This document shows positions 21,265 through 28,952 of a DNA stretch of 32,877 nt, one piece after another. The stretch spans positions 1 to 32,877 of the forward strand of contig JAAWUC010000009.1 of the NCBI GenBank assembly GCA_022804995.1, written 5' to 3'. Source of the DNA: Oscillospiraceae bacterium. GTDB taxonomy: Bacteria; Bacillota; Clostridia; Oscillospirales; Oscillospiraceae. The notes beneath the pieces were generated by a model. It was not told where the DNA came from. It did not search any database and saw only the letters and a list, made by a program, of their open reading frames with translations. Position numbers and translations under genes: made by a program. The stretch's first letter is position 1. Each line of letters starts with the position of its first letter.

Positions 21265-22683
21265 TCACGTATTCTTCTTGCTGATGGGCTGTCTTACCAG
21301 CAGTCTGCCCAGGGCCTTGCCGTCGAAGGGGCAGAGGGGGTACAGATACCCCCGGCCCAGGATGGGCTTGGTGCTGGCCAGCAGGAGCAGAAAGCCCACA
21401 ATCCCTGCCGCCAGCCCCCAGACATCAAACAGGGCCACCAGGATCAAAAACACCATCCGCGTCAGCTTCAGGGCGTATCCCAGCTCAAAGCTGGGCTGGG
21501 CGAAGTTGGCGATGGCCACGAAGGCCATATACACCAGCACCTCCGGCACCAGCCATCGGGCCTGGACCGCAAAGTCCCCCAGAATCAGGGCCCCCAGCAT
21601 ACTGAAGGAGTTGCTCAACGCGTCCGGGGTGTTCAGGGACGCCAGCTTGAGCAGGTCCACCACGAAGTCCAGCAGCAGCAGCTGGAGCAGAAGCGGCACG
21701 CTCCCCGGCTCCTCCGGCACGATGAACGCCAGATACTCCGGTACCCGCATAGGGTCCTTCACCAGCAGATACCAGACCGGCGTGATGAACAACGCCAGCA
21801 GCATCACCACAATCCGCAGATACCGCAGGTACGTCCCCACCAGGGGCGGGAAGTAGTAGTCGTTGGCCTCCTCCATAAAGTCGAAGAGACTGGTGGGCAG
21901 GAGCATCACCGAGGGGGAGTTGTCTACTAAGAGTATGATATCTCCCTCCATAATACAAGCCGTAGCGGTATCCGGCCGCTCCGTGTATCGGACCTTGGGG
22001 AAGGGGTTGTACCACTGGGGCTTGACAATGGCCTCCGCCACGCTCTCCTGGCTCATGGCGATGGAGCCCACGTCGATGGCCTCCAGCTTTCTGCGCAGCG
22101 CCTCCAGATCCCCCCGGTTCACCTGGTTCTCCATGTAGGCAACCACCACGTCTGTCCGGCTCCGGCCCCCCACCTTGTGGTTCTCCAGGGTCAGGTTCGG
22201 GTCCCGGATCCGGCGGCGCAGAAGAGCCGTATTCTGGACCAGGGTTTCCGTGAAGCCGTCGTGGCTGCCCCGGAGGACCTTGCCGTCGGAGGGCTCCTCC
22301 ACGCTCCGGCCTGGAAACTTCTTGGCGTCGATCATGGCACAGTAGTCGAAGCCCTCCAGCAGCAGGATGGTCTTCCCCAGAAAGGCCCCGGTGAGAATGT
22401 TCTCCAGCTGGTTTTCACAGTCCACCTCGCAGAAGGTGACGCACCGGTCGATGAACTCCTGCATGGTTTTCGCCCCCTGGCCCAGCTCCGCCCCCCGGCC
22501 CAGGAGAAAGGACGTGATGCGCTCAATGACCCCGTCGTCCCCGTAGCCGTCGATGACGTACAGCCGGCCCTTCCACTGGCCGATGTAGAGATCCCTGTTG
22601 ATCACGTCGTAGTTCCGGCCCACCCCCAGCAGGGTATCCAGGGCCTGCTGGTTTTCGCTGAGACTGCCTGTCAGTTGTTCCAT
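21265..22683 (-). CDS. spoVAF: GerA-family spore germination protein, SpoVAF-like
   Basis: The 472-residue protein has the two-part GerA layout. A soluble N-terminal half of about 280 residues includes YGDDGVIERITSFLL, KVLRGSHDGFTETLVQNTALLRRRI and ENQVNRGDLEALRRKLE. A membrane half with about five segments follows, with FPPLVGTYLRYLRIVVMLLALFITPVWY and the GDFAVQARWLVPEVLVYMAFVAIANF region. GerA A-subunits and SpoVAF share this layout; the length and the N-terminus (NYDVINRDLYIGQW) favour SpoVAF, which sits in the spore inner membrane and works in germinant signalling or dipicolinate release. Assignment among paralogues is by eye. It is alone, with no gerAB/AC or spoVA genes beside it. GGGGAGGA sets the start. 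Confidence 0.88.
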   Translation of the reverse strand: MEQLTGSLSENQQALDTLLGVGRNYDVINRDLYIGQWKGRLYVIDGYGDDGVIERITSFLLGRGAELGQGAKTMQEFIDRCVTFCEVDCENQLENILTGAFLGKTILLLEGFDYCAMIDAKKFPGRSVEEPSDGKVLRGSHDGFTETLVQNTALLRRRIRDPNLTLENHKVGGRSRTDVVVAYMENQVNRGDLEALRRKLEAIDVGSIAMSQESVAEAIVKPQWYNPFPKVRYTERPDTATACIMEGDIILLVDNSPSVMLLPTSLFDFMEEANDYYFPPLVGTYLRYLRIVVMLLALFITPVWYLLVKDPMRVPEYLAFIVPEEPGSVPLLLQLLLLDFVVDLLKLASLNTPDALSNSFSMLGALILGDFAVQARWLVPEVLVYMAFVAIANFAQPSFELGYALKLTRMVFLILVALFDVWGLAAGIVGFLLLLASTKPILGRGYLYPLCPFDGKALGRLLVRQPISKKNT

Positions 22684-22712
22684 AGCGGTCCTCCCCGTTG
22701 TCCATTTGGGGC

Positions 22713-22741
22713 TAGTATCCGCAAAAAGCTAAAAAATATAT
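22713..22741 (-). promoter_or_regulatory. Possible sigma-G/sigma-F promoter of the germination gene
   Basis: The minus strand reads ATATA (22741-22737), a 17-base spacer and GATACTA (22719-22713), close to the forespore pattern with -10 CATNNTA. It lies 30 bases before the start codon, and forespore expression fits a GerA/SpoVAF protein. Confidence 0.45.
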
Positions 22742-22754
22742 CCCCCCTCCCGGC

Positions 22755-22783
22755 TTGCGGGGAAAAAACCGCTGTGCTATAGT
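22755..22783 (+). promoter_or_regulatory. Promoter of the methyltransferase gene
   Basis: TTGCGG (22755-22760), a 17-base spacer and TATAGT (22778-22783) are a fair vegetative promoter 30 bases before the chosen start. Confidence 0.6.
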
Positions 22784-22812
22784 GGATGCACTATGTAATG
22801 GAGGGACCCGCC

Positions 22813-23418
22813 ATGAACACTTCCACCGAAGCCATGACCATTGACACCGCCGCCGTCCGGGCGTTTTTTGACAGCCTGGCCCCCGCCTGGGACAGCGGGA
22901 GGATCACCCGGGAGGACATTCTCCGGGAGATTATGGATTTCGCGGGTATCACTCCGGGCTGCCGGGTGCTGGACGTGGCCTGCGGCACGGGGGTGCTGTT
23001 TCCCTGCTACCTGGAGCGGGGCGCGGCGGCGGTGACGGGCATTGATCTGTCTCCGGAGATGGCGCGCATTGCCCGGGAGAAGCACCGGGACCGGCGGCTG
23101 ACAGTGCTGGCCGGAGACGTGGAGGAGGCGGAGCTGGGGGAGTTTGACCGGATTGTTGTCCTCAACGCCCTGCCCCACTTTCCGGACCCGGCACGGCTGC
23201 TGAGCTGTCTGGGGGACCGGCTGGCCCCCGGCGGGCGGCTGACAGTTGCCCACGACCGCTGCCGGGACTCCATCAACGGCCACCACCAGCGGAAGGCCAG
23301 CGCGGTGTCCCTGGGCCTGCCCCCGGCGGAGGAGACGGCGGAGCTGTTTCCCCTATCCCTCCACGTGGATACGGTCATCGACGGCGAGCGGTTCTATGTG
23401 GTGTCCGGAGCGCTGTAA
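22813..23418 (+). CDS. Class I SAM-dependent methyltransferase
   Basis: The start is ATG 22813, behind GGAGGG; upstream ATGs at 22786 and 22798 lie too near the promoter or ribosome site. The 201-residue product shows motif I VLDVACGTGVLFP, motif II TGIDLSPEMARIAREK, the acidic DVEEAEL segment and motif post-I FDRIVVLNALPHF, ending in an hydrophobic strand LAPGGRLTVAHD. This is a Rossmann-fold small-molecule methyltransferase of the UbiE/Methyltransf_11/25 type. The substrate cannot be deduced. HDRCRDSINGHHQRK after the GGRL strand could be a substrate-loop feature. The gene is monocistronic. Confidence 0.88.
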   Translation: MNTSTEAMTIDTAAVRAFFDSLAPAWDSGRITREDILREIMDFAGITPGCRVLDVACGTGVLFPCYLERGAAAVTGIDLSPEMARIAREKHRDRRLTVLAGDVEEAELGEFDRIVVLNALPHFPDPARLLSCLGDRLAPGGRLTVAHDRCRDSINGHHQRKASAVSLGLPPAEETAELFPLSLHVDTVIDGERFYVVSGAL

Positions 23419-23438
23419 ACAAAACAGGCAAAACGAGA

Positions 23439-23464
23439 GGAGCGCCCTGTCGGGCGCTCCTTTT
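23439..23464. terminator. Terminator between methyltransferase and ybeY
   Basis: GGAGCGCCC pairs with GGGCGCTCC around TGTC and is followed by TTTT on the plus strand. It lies between convergent genes and overlaps the ybeY stop codon. Confidence 0.85.
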
Positions 23465-23954
23465 ATGCTCTCTCCAGACCCAGCCGGGCCATAATCTCCT
23501 CCTCCCGGGCCCGCATCCGGGCCTTCTCCGGCCCCTCGTCCAGGTGGTCGTAGCCCAGCAGGTGGAGCACGGAGTGGACCACCAGATAGGCCAGCTCCCT
23601 CCGGTTGGAGTGGCCGTACTCCCTGGCCTGGACCTGGACCCGCTCCATGGAGAGCACCATGTCCCCCAGGGGCACCAGCCCTGTGCCGGGGTCCGCGTCC
23701 TCCTCCCCGGGCAGAACCCCCGGCGTGAGATCGAAGGCGGGAAAGCTGAGGACATCCGTGGGCCTGTCCACTCCCCGCGTGTCCAGGTTGATCTTGTGGA
23801 TGGTCCGGTCATCCGTGACCCGCACATCAATCTCGCAGGGGAAGTCCACCCCCTCCGCGGACAGGGCTGTACGGATCACCCGCCGGATAAAGGCCCGTAG
23901 GCCCTCGCTGATCCCCGGCACGTCCGCCGTAATGGGTATATAATGCCGTTTCAT
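23463..23954 (-). CDS. ybeY: Endoribonuclease YbeY (rRNA maturation factor)
   Basis: The 163-residue protein has the UPF0054 signature HSVLHLLGYDHLDEG: three His ligands for a catalytic zinc in the HxxxHxxGxDH arrangement. The preceding strand PTDVLSFPAF and GDMVLSMERV are also family hallmarks. YbeY takes part in 16S rRNA 3' maturation and ribosome quality control in the cytoplasm. In this operon its start lies seven bases after the SRPBCC gene stop, with GAGAGG as ribosome site. It is the last gene of the yqfC-yqfD-phoH unit. Length is normal. Confidence 0.96.
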   Translation of the reverse strand: MKRHYIPITADVPGISEGLRAFIRRVIRTALSAEGVDFPCEIDVRVTDDRTIHKINLDTRGVDRPTDVLSFPAFDLTPGVLPGEEDADPGTGLVPLGDMVLSMERVQVQAREYGHSNRRELAYLVVHSVLHLLGYDHLDEGPEKARMRAREEEIMARLGLERA

Positions 23955-23960
23955 CCTCTG

Positions 23961-24362
23961 TCATCCTCTCAGCGTGCGCTTCAGCGCTTCTATGTACCGC
24001 TCCTGCCACCGCCGCAGCCCCAGGCGGAGCAGCAGCTTCCGCCGGAGCGTTCTGCCCTCTATGTCGGCGGTGAACTCCACCCGGGTCCCGCCCCGTCCCT
24101 CCGGGAAGAGCAGGATCTCGCATTTCCCCGCCGCCTCCTGGTTCTCCACCTCTGCGGCGTACCACCGGCAGGGGGCGAAGGCGGTGATCCGGAAGATGGT
24201 CTCCCTTCCGTTTTTATCCTCGGTGACGATCTGACGCCCGTCTCTGGACTCGTGAATCCACTCCGGCCCCCCGGGCCAGACCCACCACCTTGGGTCCGTC
24301 ACCACCTTCCACACCCGCGCCGCCGGCCGGTTAAAAACCACCTCTGTCGTCTGTTTCGGCAT
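23961..24362 (-). CDS. SRPBCC-fold (START/polyketide cyclase-like) protein
   Basis: The 133-residue product follows the SRPBCC pattern: an N-terminal strand TTEVVFNRPAARVWKVVTDP, WWVWPGGPEWIHE, a run of beta-strands (TIFRITAFAPCRWYAAEVEN, GTRVEFTADIEGR) and a long C-terminal helix (RRWQERYIEALKRTLRG). Proteins of this fold bind lipids or hydrophobic ligands in a cavity. No catalytic residues can be named and the ligand is unknown. It lies between phoH and ybeY, where most Firmicutes have either nothing or a HD-hydrolase gene (yqfF). The ribosome site (GAAGAG) is weaker than those of its neighbours. Confidence 0.78.
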   Translation of the reverse strand: MPKQTTEVVFNRPAARVWKVVTDPRWWVWPGGPEWIHESRDGRQIVTEDKNGRETIFRITAFAPCRWYAAEVENQEAAGKCEILLFPEGRGGTRVEFTADIEGRTLRRKLLLRLGLRRWQERYIEALKRTLRG

Positions 24363-24374
24363 AGCTCTCTTCCT

Positions 24375-25337
24375 CTACCGCTTCTTTTTCTGGCCGTAGT
24401 AGTCGTCGTAGGCCTTGATAATCCGCTGGACCATCACGTGGCGGACCACATCCTGGTCTGTCAGCTGCCGGATGCCGATGCCCTCCACGTTCCGGAGCAC
24501 CCGCACCGCCTCCTTGAGCCCCGAGGTCTTATCCGCCGGCAGGTCAATCTGGGTCACATCCCCGGTGATGACCACCTTGGAGTTGAAGCCCATGCGGGTG
24601 AGGAACATCTTCATCTGCTCCCGGCTGGTGTTCTGGGCCTCGTCCAAAATGATGAAGCTGTCGTCCAGGGTCCGGCCCCGCATGTAGGCCAGGGGGGCCA
24701 CCTCAATGTTCCCCCGCTCCAGATATTTCTGGTACGTCTCCGCCCCCAGCATGTCGAAGAGGGCGTCGTACAGGGGCCGCAGATAGGGGTCCACCTTGCT
24801 CTGCAAATCCCCAGGCAGAAATCCCAGCCGCTCCCCGGCCTCCACGGCGGGACGGGTGAGGATGATGCGGTTGATCTGCTTGTCCCGGAAGGCGGCCACG
24901 GCGGCGGCCACCGCCAGATAGGTTTTCCCCGTGCCGGCGGGGCCCACGCCGATGGTCACCGTGTTCTTCTCAATGGACTCCACATAGTGCTTCTGGCCCA
25001 CGGTCTTGGCCTTCACCGGACGGCCCTTGGCGGTGATGCAGATCACATCCTCGGTGAGCTCCCCCACCTTGTCCTCCTGCCCGGACCGGGCCAGCCCGAT
25101 GACGTAGCGCACCGTCTGCTCCCCGATGTTCTCCCCCTTGGCCGAGAGGGTCAGCAGGGCGTTGATGGCCTTCGCGGCCAGGCAGGCGTCCTCCGGCTCC
25201 CCGGTGACGCGGAGCTCCCCCTCCCGGTTGGCCACCGAAACCTGGAACTCCGCCTCAATCAGCCGGATGTTCTCGTCAAAGGAGCCGAAGAGGTTCACCG
25301 CCTGCTCCAGCCGCTCAATCTCAATTCTCTGCTCCAT
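24375..25337 (-). CDS. phoH: PhoH family P-loop ATPase
   Basis: From ATG 25337 the product has 320 residues; the track start adds 25 residues lying over yqfD. An N-terminal KH-like/helical part is followed by the ATPase core: Walker A VGPAGTGKTYLA, then the PhoH hallmarks ILTRPAVEAGERLGFLPGDLQSK, DPYLRPLYDAL and ECT-type Walker B SFIILDEAQNTSREQMKMFLTRMG, plus VITGDVTQIDLP. Members of this family are linked to RNA metabolism; in Firmicutes the gene is often next to ybeY, as here. AGGAG is 13 bases before the ATG, a little long; the site lies in the 3' end of yqfD. Confidence 0.95.
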   Translation of the reverse strand: MEQRIEIERLEQAVNLFGSFDENIRLIEAEFQVSVANREGELRVTGEPEDACLAAKAINALLTLSAKGENIGEQTVRYVIGLARSGQEDKVGELTEDVICITAKGRPVKAKTVGQKHYVESIEKNTVTIGVGPAGTGKTYLAVAAAVAAFRDKQINRIILTRPAVEAGERLGFLPGDLQSKVDPYLRPLYDALFDMLGAETYQKYLERGNIEVAPLAYMRGRTLDDSFIILDEAQNTSREQMKMFLTRMGFNSKVVITGDVTQIDLPADKTSGLKEAVRVLRNVEGIGIRQLTDQDVVRHVMVQRIIKAYDDYYGQKKKR

Positions 25338-25347
25338 AGCTTTCGTG

Positions 25348-26535
25348 TCACTCCTTTGGTATCTCAACGAATTGTCCGATCTGCTCCCCGCACTCGGCGG
25401 AGAGGGTGACAATCAGATCCTCCCCCGCCCGCTCATAGGTCAGGGTCCGGTCCAGCACCTCCCCGTCCTCCCCCAGCTCCGCCGCCAGACGCCGGGTGAG
25501 CACCAGATCCGCCAGGCGCAGGGCCTCGGCCTCGCTCCGCCGGCCCTCCTCCAGGGTATAGGGCCGCAGCTCCTCGGTGATCATGTCCACCGGCAGGGCG
25601 ATGTTTCCGGGCAGGGTCCATTTTTCTCTGGCCACTATTTTATCACAAGTATCCCCAGAAATGCTACTGCCAATATACAAATTCACCCGCTTTTTTCCGA
25701 TCAGGAAGGCCCGCCGGACCTCCCGGGCCCCGGTGTACCGCTTTTTTTGGAGGGAGAGGGGCACCCGGCAGCGCAGCTCATACCAGGTCCGGCCGTAGAC
25801 CTCCCCCATGCCCCGGGTGTACCGGGCCCCGGCGAAGTCGTTCTCCACCACGCCGGCGATGAGCAGCTGTCCGGCCCGGACGGTGGTGCCCGGCAGGACC
25901 TGCTTCTCCCCCTCCCAGGGCTCCACGGCGGTGATCAGGGCGTCCTTGGCGGCCACGGTGTTGCCGGGCTGGCGCTTGCTGATGATCTCCGGGGCCTCCA
26001 CCCGCTCCCGGACCTGGACGTAGGCCCGGCAGCCCCGGACGTTGACGGCGATATAGCTCAGCTCCGGCACCTCCAGGAGCATGTAGTTGCGCAGGTCGAA
26101 GGAGTCCACGTCGTAGCCGAAGGTGCCGAAGGCCACGCCGTATTTCTCCAGGGCCCGCAGGATCTCCTGGTCGGAGACCGTCTCGTTGCCCTCGATCTCG
26201 AAGTCCCAGATAAAGAAGGACCCGCACACCAGCAGCGCCAGACAGACAAACAGCGTCCCCCACAGGGCGTAGCGGCGGCGGATGCGGCCCAGGAAGAAGG
26301 GGGCCCCCTTCCACCCCTGGGCGGTGAGCTCGCAGTCGATCTTTTTCGAGAGCTTTCGCAGCCGCTTCCAGTCCCGCCGGGTGAGGGTGAAGGAGAAGGC
26401 CACCGGGGACTCCCAGCGGAGGTCCCAGAAGGCGATGCCGTACTCCGCACACAGGTTGAGCACCCGCTCCGGAAAGCCGCTCTCCACCCGACCCGTGACC
26501 TGGCCCTTCAATAGATTGACAATCCGTGTGAGCAT
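25348..26535 (-). CDS. yqfD: Sporulation protein YqfD
   Basis: The 395-residue protein has a cytoplasmic N-terminus (LKGQVTGRVESGFPERVLN), one strong membrane segment at about 90-112 (LWGTLFVCLALLVCGSFFIW) and a large extracytoplasmic domain that starts with IEGNETVSDQEILRALEKYGV, a POTRA/FtsQ-like unit, and goes on with CRAYVQVRERVEAPEI. This is the layout of YqfD, a mother-cell (sigma-E) protein that affects spore cortex and coat in Bacillus; the molecular role is unclear. Its start lies one base after the yqfC stop. Length matches the family. Confidence 0.93.
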   Translation of the reverse strand: MLTRIVNLLKGQVTGRVESGFPERVLNLCAEYGIAFWDLRWESPVAFSFTLTRRDWKRLRKLSKKIDCELTAQGWKGAPFFLGRIRRRYALWGTLFVCLALLVCGSFFIWDFEIEGNETVSDQEILRALEKYGVAFGTFGYDVDSFDLRNYMLLEVPELSYIAVNVRGCRAYVQVRERVEAPEIISKRQPGNTVAAKDALITAVEPWEGEKQVLPGTTVRAGQLLIAGVVENDFAGARYTRGMGEVYGRTWYELRCRVPLSLQKKRYTGAREVRRAFLIGKKRVNLYIGSSISGDTCDKIVAREKWTLPGNIALPVDMITEELRPYTLEEGRRSEAEALRLADLVLTRRLAAELGEDGEVLDRTLTYERAGEDLIVTLSAECGEQIGQFVEIPKE

Positions 26536-26536
26536 C

Positions 26537-26821
26537 CTACTTCACCCACTCCACCCGTTGAATCTTTCCCTGAATCCGCAGGGCCTCCCCGGTCATACTC
26601 ACCAGCTCCAGGCCGCTGCCCAGCACCTTGACAATCAGCCCCTCCCCGTTGATGTCGATCTCCTCCTGGTCGTAGGAGAGAATCCCCCTGTGCCGCTCCA
26701 TGTAAAACTGCCGGTCCCCCGTCATCTCCACGTGGGGCAGTCCAGCCACCACGTCCGCCGGCAGATCAAACAGCTCCGCCGCCTCGCTCAGCGGACGCTT
26801 TACCCTCCGTTCCCGCTCCAT
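26537..26821 (-). CDS. yqfC: Sporulation protein YqfC
   Basis: The 94-residue protein has the YqfC pattern: LFDLPADVVAGLPHVEMTG, followed by FYMERHRGILSYDQEEIDI and GLELVSMTGEALRIQGKI, resembling a YabP-like beta fold. YqfC and YqfD are co-transcribed in the mother cell in spore formers. AGGAGG fixes the start. A dyad CCGCCC-CA-GGGCGG lies 23 bases upstream on the leader side. No clear sigma-E promoter could be read in the 100 bases before the gene. It is the first gene of the five-gene minus-strand unit ending with ybeY. Confidence 0.93.
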   Translation of the reverse strand: MERERRVKRPLSEAAELFDLPADVVAGLPHVEMTGDRQFYMERHRGILSYDQEEIDINGEGLIVKVLGSGLELVSMTGEALRIQGKIQRVEWVK

Positions 26822-26901
26822 CTTTCTAACCTCCTGTTTCTGCCGCCCCAGGGCGGTGCATACCCATTTCTATGCGGCGGAAAAATTTTTTAGAAAACCT
26901 C

Positions 26902-26947
26902 TTGACAACCGCCCACTTTTGTATTATTGTATTAAGCACCTAATACA
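26902..26947 (+). promoter_or_regulatory. Promoter and putative GntR operator of the second ABC module
   Basis: TTGACA (26902-26907), a 17-base spacer and TATTGT (26925-26930) form the promoter. The dyad TGTATTA-AGCACC-TAATACA (26928-26947) overlaps the -10 and start point. The GntR gene of the operon (27869) is the likely binder, by analogy with YtrA-type autoregulation. Confidence 0.65.
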
Positions 26948-26981
26948 TTAACACAAATATAACGCATAGGAGGTTTTTCCA

Positions 26982-27845
26982 ATGGATATATCCGAGACAG
27001 CCGCCGGACGGCGGGGCCTGTCCTCCACCGGGCTGAAGGGGATCGCCCTGGCGCTGATGGTTCTGGACCACATCCACTATTTCTTCGGCTTTACCGGATG
27101 GATTCCGGAGTGGTTCAGTATGCTGGGCCGGCTCTCCGCGCCGCTGTTCCTGTTCTGTGTTGTGGAGGGCTTCACCCATACGAGGAACCGGAAGAAATAT
27201 TTTTTGAAGGTCTATGCCCTCTCCGCGGCCATGAGCGGCGTCCTGATTCTGATGAGCTTCTTCGGCCTCCTTGTCCGGCCTGACGGCTTCTACCCCATGA
27301 ACGGCATGATGACCTCCTTCGCCATCCTCATGATTGTCTGGCAGGGGATCGACTGGCTGGGGGAGAGGCGGTATTTCCGGGGCCTGGCGGCAATCGTGCT
27401 TCCTTTGGCCTGGCCCCTTCTGCTGAACCTGGCCCTCGCCCCGTTCCCCGCCCTCCGCCTGCCCCTGACGGTGGCCGGCGTGGTTCTGGTGCCCACCTGG
27501 AATTTCAGCCTGGACGCCTGCCTCCCTGTGCTCATCGAGGGAATCCTGCTCTACCTCTTTCGGAAAAACCGCCTCCGGCAGGCCATCGCGTTCACAATCT
27601 TTGATTTCCTCTTTTTCTTTGTCCTCGTCTATGTGAGCCTCATGCGCTCCCAGCCGCTGGACTTCCACTGGACGCAGATGTTCACTACCTATTATGAGTG
27701 GTACGGGGCCTTCGCGGGGCTAATCATGTTGTGCTACAACGGGCAGCGGGGCAGCGGACATAAGGCGTTCTTCTACGCCTTTTACCCCGCCCATATTTAT
27801 CTGTTGTATTTCCTGTCCTGGGGACTGTATCATTTCCTGCATTAA
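26982..27845 (+). CDS. TraX-like integral membrane protein
   Basis: The 287-residue protein has about eight membrane segments and the TraX-family opening: GLKGIALALMVLDHIHYFFGF with the conserved Asp-His pair, WFSMLGRLSAPLFLFCVVEGFTHTRNRKKY, and a C-terminal FYAFYPAHIYLLYFLS. TraX acetylates F-pilin in conjugative plasmids; chromosomal homologues in Firmicutes belong to the same acyltransferase-like superfamily and probably modify an envelope component. No conjugation gene is near, so a mobile-element role is unlikely. AGGAGG fixes the start. It is the first gene of the second ABC module, directly behind the GntR operator. Confidence 0.82.
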   Translation: MDISETAAGRRGLSSTGLKGIALALMVLDHIHYFFGFTGWIPEWFSMLGRLSAPLFLFCVVEGFTHTRNRKKYFLKVYALSAAMSGVLILMSFFGLLVRPDGFYPMNGMMTSFAILMIVWQGIDWLGERRYFRGLAAIVLPLAWPLLLNLALAPFPALRLPLTVAGVVLVPTWNFSLDACLPVLIEGILLYLFRKNRLRQAIAFTIFDFLFFFVLVYVSLMRSQPLDFHWTQMFTTYYEWYGAFAGLIMLCYNGQRGSGHKAFFYAFYPAHIYLLYFLSWGLYHFLH

Positions 27846-27868
27846 AACGAAATAAAGGAGGAGCAAAG

Positions 27869-28234
27869 ATGGAATGGACCTTAACAGAAGACCGCCCAAT
27901 CTGGCAGCAGCTGACGGAACAGATCACCCTGCGGGTTCTCAAGGGGACCTATCTGCCGGGGGATAAGCTCCCCGCTGTCCGGGAGCTGGCCGCTCAGGCC
28001 GGGGTCAACCCCAACACCATGCAGAGGGCCCTGGCCCAGCTGGAGGCCGACGGGCTGGCGGTGGGGGGGCGGACCGCCGGACGCACCGTCACCGAGGACC
28101 GGAGCATCATCCAATCCGCCCGGGAGACCCGGGCAAGGGCCGCGGTCAGGGCCTGTCTGGAGCTGCTGGCCGAGCTGGGCTACAGCCGCGAAGACGCGCT
28201 CGCTTTTATGAAGGAGGAATTGCACGATGAATGA
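27869..28234 (+). CDS. GntR-family (YtrA subfamily) regulator of the second module
   Basis: The 121-residue protein has a GntR winged helix (RPIWQQLTEQITLRVLKGTY, then LPAVRELAAQAGVNPNTMQRALAQLEADG) and a short helical tail (RAAVRACLELLAELGYSREDALAFM), no ligand-binding domain, as in YtrA-type regulators. AGGAGG fixes the start. Its 3' end overlaps the next ATPase start by eight bases. It likely binds the dyad at 26928-26947. Its paralogue at 12722 heads a similar module. Confidence 0.9.
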   Translation: MEWTLTEDRPIWQQLTEQITLRVLKGTYLPGDKLPAVRELAAQAGVNPNTMQRALAQLEADGLAVGGRTAGRTVTEDRSIIQSARETRARAAVRACLELLAELGYSREDALAFMKEELHDE

Positions 28235-28952
28235 ACAGCTTGTGACCTGCGCCGCCCTTACCAAGCGGTACGGGAACAAAACCGCCCTGGACCAGGTGGA
28301 CCTGGAGCTGGGCCGGGGGAAGATTGTGGGCCTGCTGGGGCCCAACGGCAGCGGGAAGACCACCCTTATCAAAATTCTCTGCGGGCTCCTGCAGCCCACC
28401 GAGGGGACCGTTCTTATCGACGGCCAGGGTGTGGGGCCCTACACCAAGTCCATCCTCAGCTACCTGCCGGACCGGATGTACTTCGCCGACTGGATGAAGG
28501 CCACGGACCTCTTCGACCTCTTCCACGACTTTTACGCCGACTTTGACAAGGTCAAGGCCGTGAATATGTGCGCCAGCCTGGGCGTCACCCCCAGCGACCG
28601 GCTCAAGACCATGTCCAAGGGCACCAAGGAGAAGGTCCAGCTGGTGCTGGTCATGGCCCGGAAGGCCCAGCTCTACCTCCTCGACGAGCCCATCGCCGGA
28701 GTGGACCCCGCCGCCCGGGACTTTATCCTGGGCACCATCCTCACCAACTACAACGAGGACGGCACCGTCCTCATCTCCACCCACCTCATCAGCGACATCG
28801 AGAAGGTGCTCGACGAGGCCATTTTCCTCAAGCAGGGCCATATCACCCTCCACGACACCGTGGACAACATCCGGGAGCGGGAGGGCAAGAGCGTGGACGC
28901 TCTGTTCCGGGAGGTCTTCCGGGCTCCCAACTATGAAGGAGGTGCGTTCTGA
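28227..28952 (+). CDS. ABC transporter ATP-binding protein of the second module
   Basis: The 241-residue ATPase has Walker A (LGPNGSGKTTL), Q-loop area (LSYLPDRMYF), a divergent signature (MSKGTKEKVQLV), Walker B (LYLLDEPIAGVDP) and H-loop (LISTHL). It belongs to the same exporter-type group as the ATPase at 13126 but is 43 residues shorter at the C-terminus. The ATG lies inside the GntR gene and its stop overlaps the permease start (TGATG), so the genes are tightly coupled. Substrate unknown. Confidence 0.9.
   Translation: MNEQLVTCAALTKRYGNKTALDQVDLELGRGKIVGLLGPNGSGKTTLIKILCGLLQPTEGTVLIDGQGVGPYTKSILSYLPDRMYFADWMKATDLFDLFHDFYADFDKVKAVNMCASLGVTPSDRLKTMSKGTKEKVQLVLVMARKAQLYLLDEPIAGVDPAARDFILGTILTNYNEDGTVLISTHLISDIEKVLDEAIFLKQGHITLHDTVDNIREREGKSVDALFREVFRAPNYEGGAF

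Noticed and set aside
23943-25409. 488-residue plus-strand frame opposite phoH, SRPBCC and ybeY
   Set aside because: It is antisense to three clearly recognised genes and rich in His/Gly/Pro without motifs.
26982-27845. TraX-like protein as evidence for a conjugative element
   Set aside because: No relaxase, coupling protein, type IV secretion or integrase gene is present, and it is part of a GntR-controlled ABC operon.
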